Assembly (NCBI GenBank): GCA_946629475.1
Contig: CAMOXX010000149.1
Span: 1-6,835 of the forward strand
DNA: 6,835 nucleotides
From: an uncultured Blautia sp.
GTDB taxonomy: Bacteria; Bacillota; Clostridia; Lachnospirales; Lachnospiraceae
Direction of reading: 5' to 3'
This document shows positions 5,589-6,835 of this stretch, piece after piece. The position numbers and the translations under genes were made by a program. A model generated the notes under the pieces. The model did not search any database. It was not told the origin of the DNA and saw only the letters and a list, made by a program, of their open reading frames with translations. The stretch's first letter is position 1. Every line of letters begins with the position of its first letter.

Positions 5589-5675
5589 GGAATCGGACCG
5601 CAATTGTCCGATTCCCTAATCCGGGAGCATTCCCGGTTCTTATATAAGGCGGATGTTTCGGCATCCGCTTTTCCA
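5589..5675 (+). ncRNA. Candidate small RNA or leader made of three hairpins
   Basis: Predicted transcript of about 85 bases. Hairpin 1: GGAATCGGAC (5589-5598) with GTCCGATTCC (5606-5615), perfect over 10 bases. Hairpin 2: CCGGGA (5621-5626) with TCCCGG (5631-5636), loop GCAT. Hairpin 3 is terminator-like. Hairpin 1 is preceded, not followed, by T residues, so it is not a terminator itself. It could be an independent small RNA or a terminated leader for the nitroreductase at 5756, which seems to have its own -10 closer in. I do not recognise it as a known RNA class. Confidence 0.45.
5646..5673 (+). terminator. Intrinsic terminator closing the hairpin-only unit
   Basis: GCGGATG (5649-5655) pairs with CATCCGC (5662-5668) around TTTCGG. 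Flanking AAG and CTT extend the stem with one G-T pair, and TTTT (5669-5672) follows. The T run is short, so some read-through into the nitroreductase gene is possible. The stem core matches the terminator at 1754-1778. Confidence 0.6.
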
Positions 5676-5708
5676 TAATTGTATGTCGGAGGCCATTCTG
5701 TCTGTAGA

Positions 5709-5717
5709 TGATATACT
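5709..5717 (+). promoter_or_regulatory. Extended -10 promoter of the nitroreductase gene
   Basis: TGATATACT, a TGn-extended -10 with TATACT matching 5 of 6 bases, lies 38 bases before the ATG at 5756. The start would be near 5724. No good -35 at 17-18 bases. Confidence 0.45.
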
Positions 5718-5755
5718 GAGCTCATGAACCGTGACACGAAAGGGATGCAAGCAAC

Positions 5756-6253
5756 ATGAATGAAATATTTTCCCGGGTCAGTATCCGTAAATTTACCAAT
5801 CAGCAGGTTGAACGTGAAAAGATCCTGGCCATGCTCCGCGCTGCCATGCAGGCTCCGTCCGCTCATAATCAGCAGCCCTGGGAATTCTATGTCGTCCGCG
5901 ATAAGGATATGCTGGAGAAGCTCTCTCAGATCAGCAAATACTCCATGTGTATCAAGAATGCGCCTGTGGCCATCGTCTCTGCTTACCGTACAGATCCCGC
6001 GCTTCCCTCTCCGAAGTTTTTCCATGTGGATATGAGTATCGCCATGGAGAATCTCTGGCTTGAAGCTGTTCATCTGGGGCTGGGCGGTGTCTGGATCGGA
6101 ACCGCACCGAATGAAGAGATCATGCTGGCTGTTGAAGAAATCGTCGGAATTCCGGAAGGTCAGCGCGCATTCGCAGTCTTTCCTTTCGGTTATCCCGCCC
6201 AGGAAAAGGAGCAGCAGGATCGCTTTGACAGCGGCAGAATACACTGGCTTTGA
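5756..6253 (+). CDS. Nitroreductase-family FMN-dependent oxidoreductase
   Basis: A 165-residue cytosolic flavoprotein at the short end of the nitroreductase family, typical of small clostridial members. Such enzymes use FMN and NAD(P)H to reduce nitro compounds, quinones or other electron acceptors; the natural substrate here is unknown. FMN-contacting motifs are present: SIRKF at residues 9-13 with R11, APSAHNQQPWEF at 33-44, the helix VDMSIAMENLWLEAVHLGLGG at about 91-111 leading to VWIG, and the phosphate-side motif FPFGYPAQE at 142-150. The end DRFDSGRIHWL fits the usual C-terminus, so the gene is complete. The start is ATG at 5756 with AAAGGG 11 bases upstream. No ferredoxin domain is present. 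It converges with the LysM gene. Family firm, substrate not assigned. Confidence 0.94.
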   Translation: MNEIFSRVSIRKFTNQQVEREKILAMLRAAMQAPSAHNQQPWEFYVVRDKDMLEKLSQISKYSMCIKNAPVAIVSAYRTDPALPSPKFFHVDMSIAMENLWLEAVHLGLGGVWIGTAPNEEIMLAVEEIVGIPEGQRAFAVFPFGYPAQEKEQQDRFDSGRIHWL

Positions 6254-6314
6254 CTCAGCGGATATCCGAATGAAGCAGAGCGTCGGAGAGGATTGCAAAA
6301 ACACTGCCGCCGGC

Positions 6315-6344
6315 TATAAAAATTCCCCGCCTTTCGGCGGGGAA
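6315..6344 (-). terminator. Intrinsic terminator of the LysM peptide gene
   Basis: CCCCGCC (6325-6331) pairs with GGCGGGG (6336-6342) around TTTC, and TT/AA extends the stem to 9 base pairs. On the minus strand the stem is followed by TTTTT and TATAG. It lies about 20 bases past the LysM stop codon. It sits between convergent genes and may also help end the nitroreductase transcript, though no plus-strand T run follows. Confidence 0.85.
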
Positions 6345-6365
6345 AAACTGTATATGGCAGAAATC

Positions 6366-6611
6366 TTATCTGATAACCGCAGGATAAATGGTGAGCTTCT
6401 GGCCGATGCTGATCAGGTCGGGATTCTTGATGTTGTTCCACTGAGCAATCTGCATGTAGCTGACACCAAAGCGCTGGCCAATGCCGCTGAGGACATCGCC
6501 GGGGGCCACGGTGTAGACAATGTAGTTGCCGTAGTTTACGAAGCTTCCGTTGGCATACTGCCAGCCGCCGGTCACGTTCTCGAGTTCTTTTTCATTGATG
6601 TTGTTGGTCAT
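6366..6611 (-). CDS. LysM peptide with a double-glycine (bacteriocin-type) leader
   Basis: An 81-residue precursor. Residues 1-16 form a double-glycine leader ending in ELENVTGG: Gly at -1 and -2, Val13 at -4, Leu10 at -7, Glu9 at -8 and Ile5 at -12, the pattern cut by the C39 peptidase domain of ABC exporters. Cleavage after G16 would release a 65-residue peptide starting at Trp17. A Trp/Asn/Tyr-rich spacer (17-30) leads to one LysM domain at 31-77, with YTVAPGDVLSGIGQRF, the helix MQIAQWNNI, NPDLISIGQKLTIYP. LysM binds N-acetylglucosamine in peptidoglycan or chitin. The product is thus likely exported without a Sec signal and wall-bound. No Cys, no enzyme domain. The start is ATG at 6611 with AAAGGAG 9 bases upstream. 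No C39 exporter is in the window. Whether it is a bacteriocin, a signal or a structural peptide is unknown. Confidence 0.88.
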   Translation of the reverse strand: MTNNINEKELENVTGGWQYANGSFVNYGNYIVYTVAPGDVLSGIGQRFGVSYMQIAQWNNIKNPDLISIGQKLTIYPAVIR

Positions 6612-6649
6612 TTTGGTAATCTCCTTTAGTAATTTGTTTTTGTGAGATC

Positions 6650-6658
6650 AATATAGCA
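6650..6658 (-). promoter_or_regulatory. Extended -10 promoter of the LysM peptide gene
   Basis: TGCTATATT on the minus strand is a TGn-extended -10 element, about 40 bases before the ATG at 6611. No good -35 at 17 bases. Its presence after the upstream gene's stop suggests the LysM gene has its own start. Confidence 0.45.
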
Positions 6659-6692
6659 TATGAAGTATCACAGAACCGTCACACAAAACCTC

Positions 6693-6721
6693 GGCATCGT
6701 TTTGAACGCTTTTCTCATGCC
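6693..6721 (-). other. Weak nested stem after the partial gene
   Basis: GGCAT (6693-6697) pairs with ATGCC (6717-6721). Inside, CGTT (6698-6701) can pair with AACG (6705-6708). On the minus strand GAGGTTTTG follows, so only a short T run. It may be a weak terminator for the gene that ends at 6738. Confidence 0.25.
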
Positions 6722-6737
6722 AATGGCTTCTCAGAGT

Positions 6738-6835
6738 TCAAAACCGCTCCATCTTCTCTGCAAACAGCTTCATATATTCCGCCTGTTCCTGCGCTATGAT
6801 CTCTCTGTACTGTCTGATTTCCTCATTGTCAATGG
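6738..6835 (-). CDS. C-terminal end of an unidentified gene, cut by the window edge
   Basis: A minus-strand open frame runs from the window's right edge to TGA at 6738-6740 and gives the last 31 residues of a longer protein, with two extra bases of the next codon. The stretch is one long charged helix, rich in Glu, Gln, Lys and Arg (EEIRQYREII, then AEYMKLFAEKMERF), consistent with a coiled coil or helical tail. There is no membrane segment or recognisable motif in what is visible. The gene reads in the same direction as the LysM peptide, 127 bases before its start, and the LysM gene has its own -10 between them. The protein cannot be named from this fragment. Confidence 0.6.
   Translation of the reverse strand, partial: IDNEEIRQYREIIAQEQAEYMKLFAEKMERF

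Noticed and set aside
5724..5759. An 11-codon upstream ORF overlapping the nitroreductase start as ATGA
   Set aside because: The predicted transcription start falls on its first base and there is no ribosome binding site for it.
5528..6304. A 258-residue minus-strand open frame antisense to the nitroreductase
   Set aside because: The plus-strand frame matches the nitroreductase family throughout; the antisense frame has no family features and crosses the hairpin unit and its promoter.

Overview
The window looks like chromosomal DNA of an anaerobic member of the Bacillota, probably class Clostridia. The evidence is indirect: strong AGGAG-type ribosome binding sites, extended -10 (TGnTATAAT-like) promoters, intrinsic terminators, and a NifX/SlyD-type fusion protein and a bacteriocin-leader LysM peptide of kinds I associate with clostridia. 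There are no rRNAs, tRNAs, insertion sequences, CRISPR arrays or phage genes. Most genes have their own promoter and many face each other, so this is a run of small transcription units rather than one operon.

Left part (1-2310): a short intergenic end carries a CCCCGCC/GGCGGGG hairpin and two overlapping, mutually exclusive hairpins. An NCS2-family nucleobase permease follows on the minus strand, with its promoter. Next come a good minus-strand terminator, a 67-residue protein of unknown function (minus, GTG start), and about 315 bases without a convincing gene. That gap holds a promoter, a terminator and a structured 3' region.

Middle part (2314-4891): a two-domain protein on the minus strand joins a NifX/NifB-type iron-molybdenum-cluster-binding domain to a SlyD-like FKBP prolyl isomerase through a Cys/His-rich linker. 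It diverges from rdgB, the housecleaning nucleotide pyrophosphatase, across a 189-base region with two promoters and a conspicuous inverted repeat. A DMT/EamA transporter follows rdgB and is probably co-transcribed with it.

Right part (4965-6835): an acidic 159-residue protein of unknown function is on the minus strand. Beside it is a strong plus-strand promoter driving about 85 bases of pure hairpins that end in a terminator, which is a candidate small RNA or leader. A nitroreductase-family flavoprotein follows on the plus strand. A small LysM peptide (minus) begins with a textbook double-glycine leader. The last feature is the C-terminal end of an unidentified minus-strand gene that runs off the window.

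The clearest candidates for something unusual are the LysM peptide with a class II bacteriocin-type leader, the NifX-(Cys/His)-SlyD fusion, and the hairpin-only transcription unit before the nitroreductase. All family assignments come from reading motifs by eye; no database search was run.
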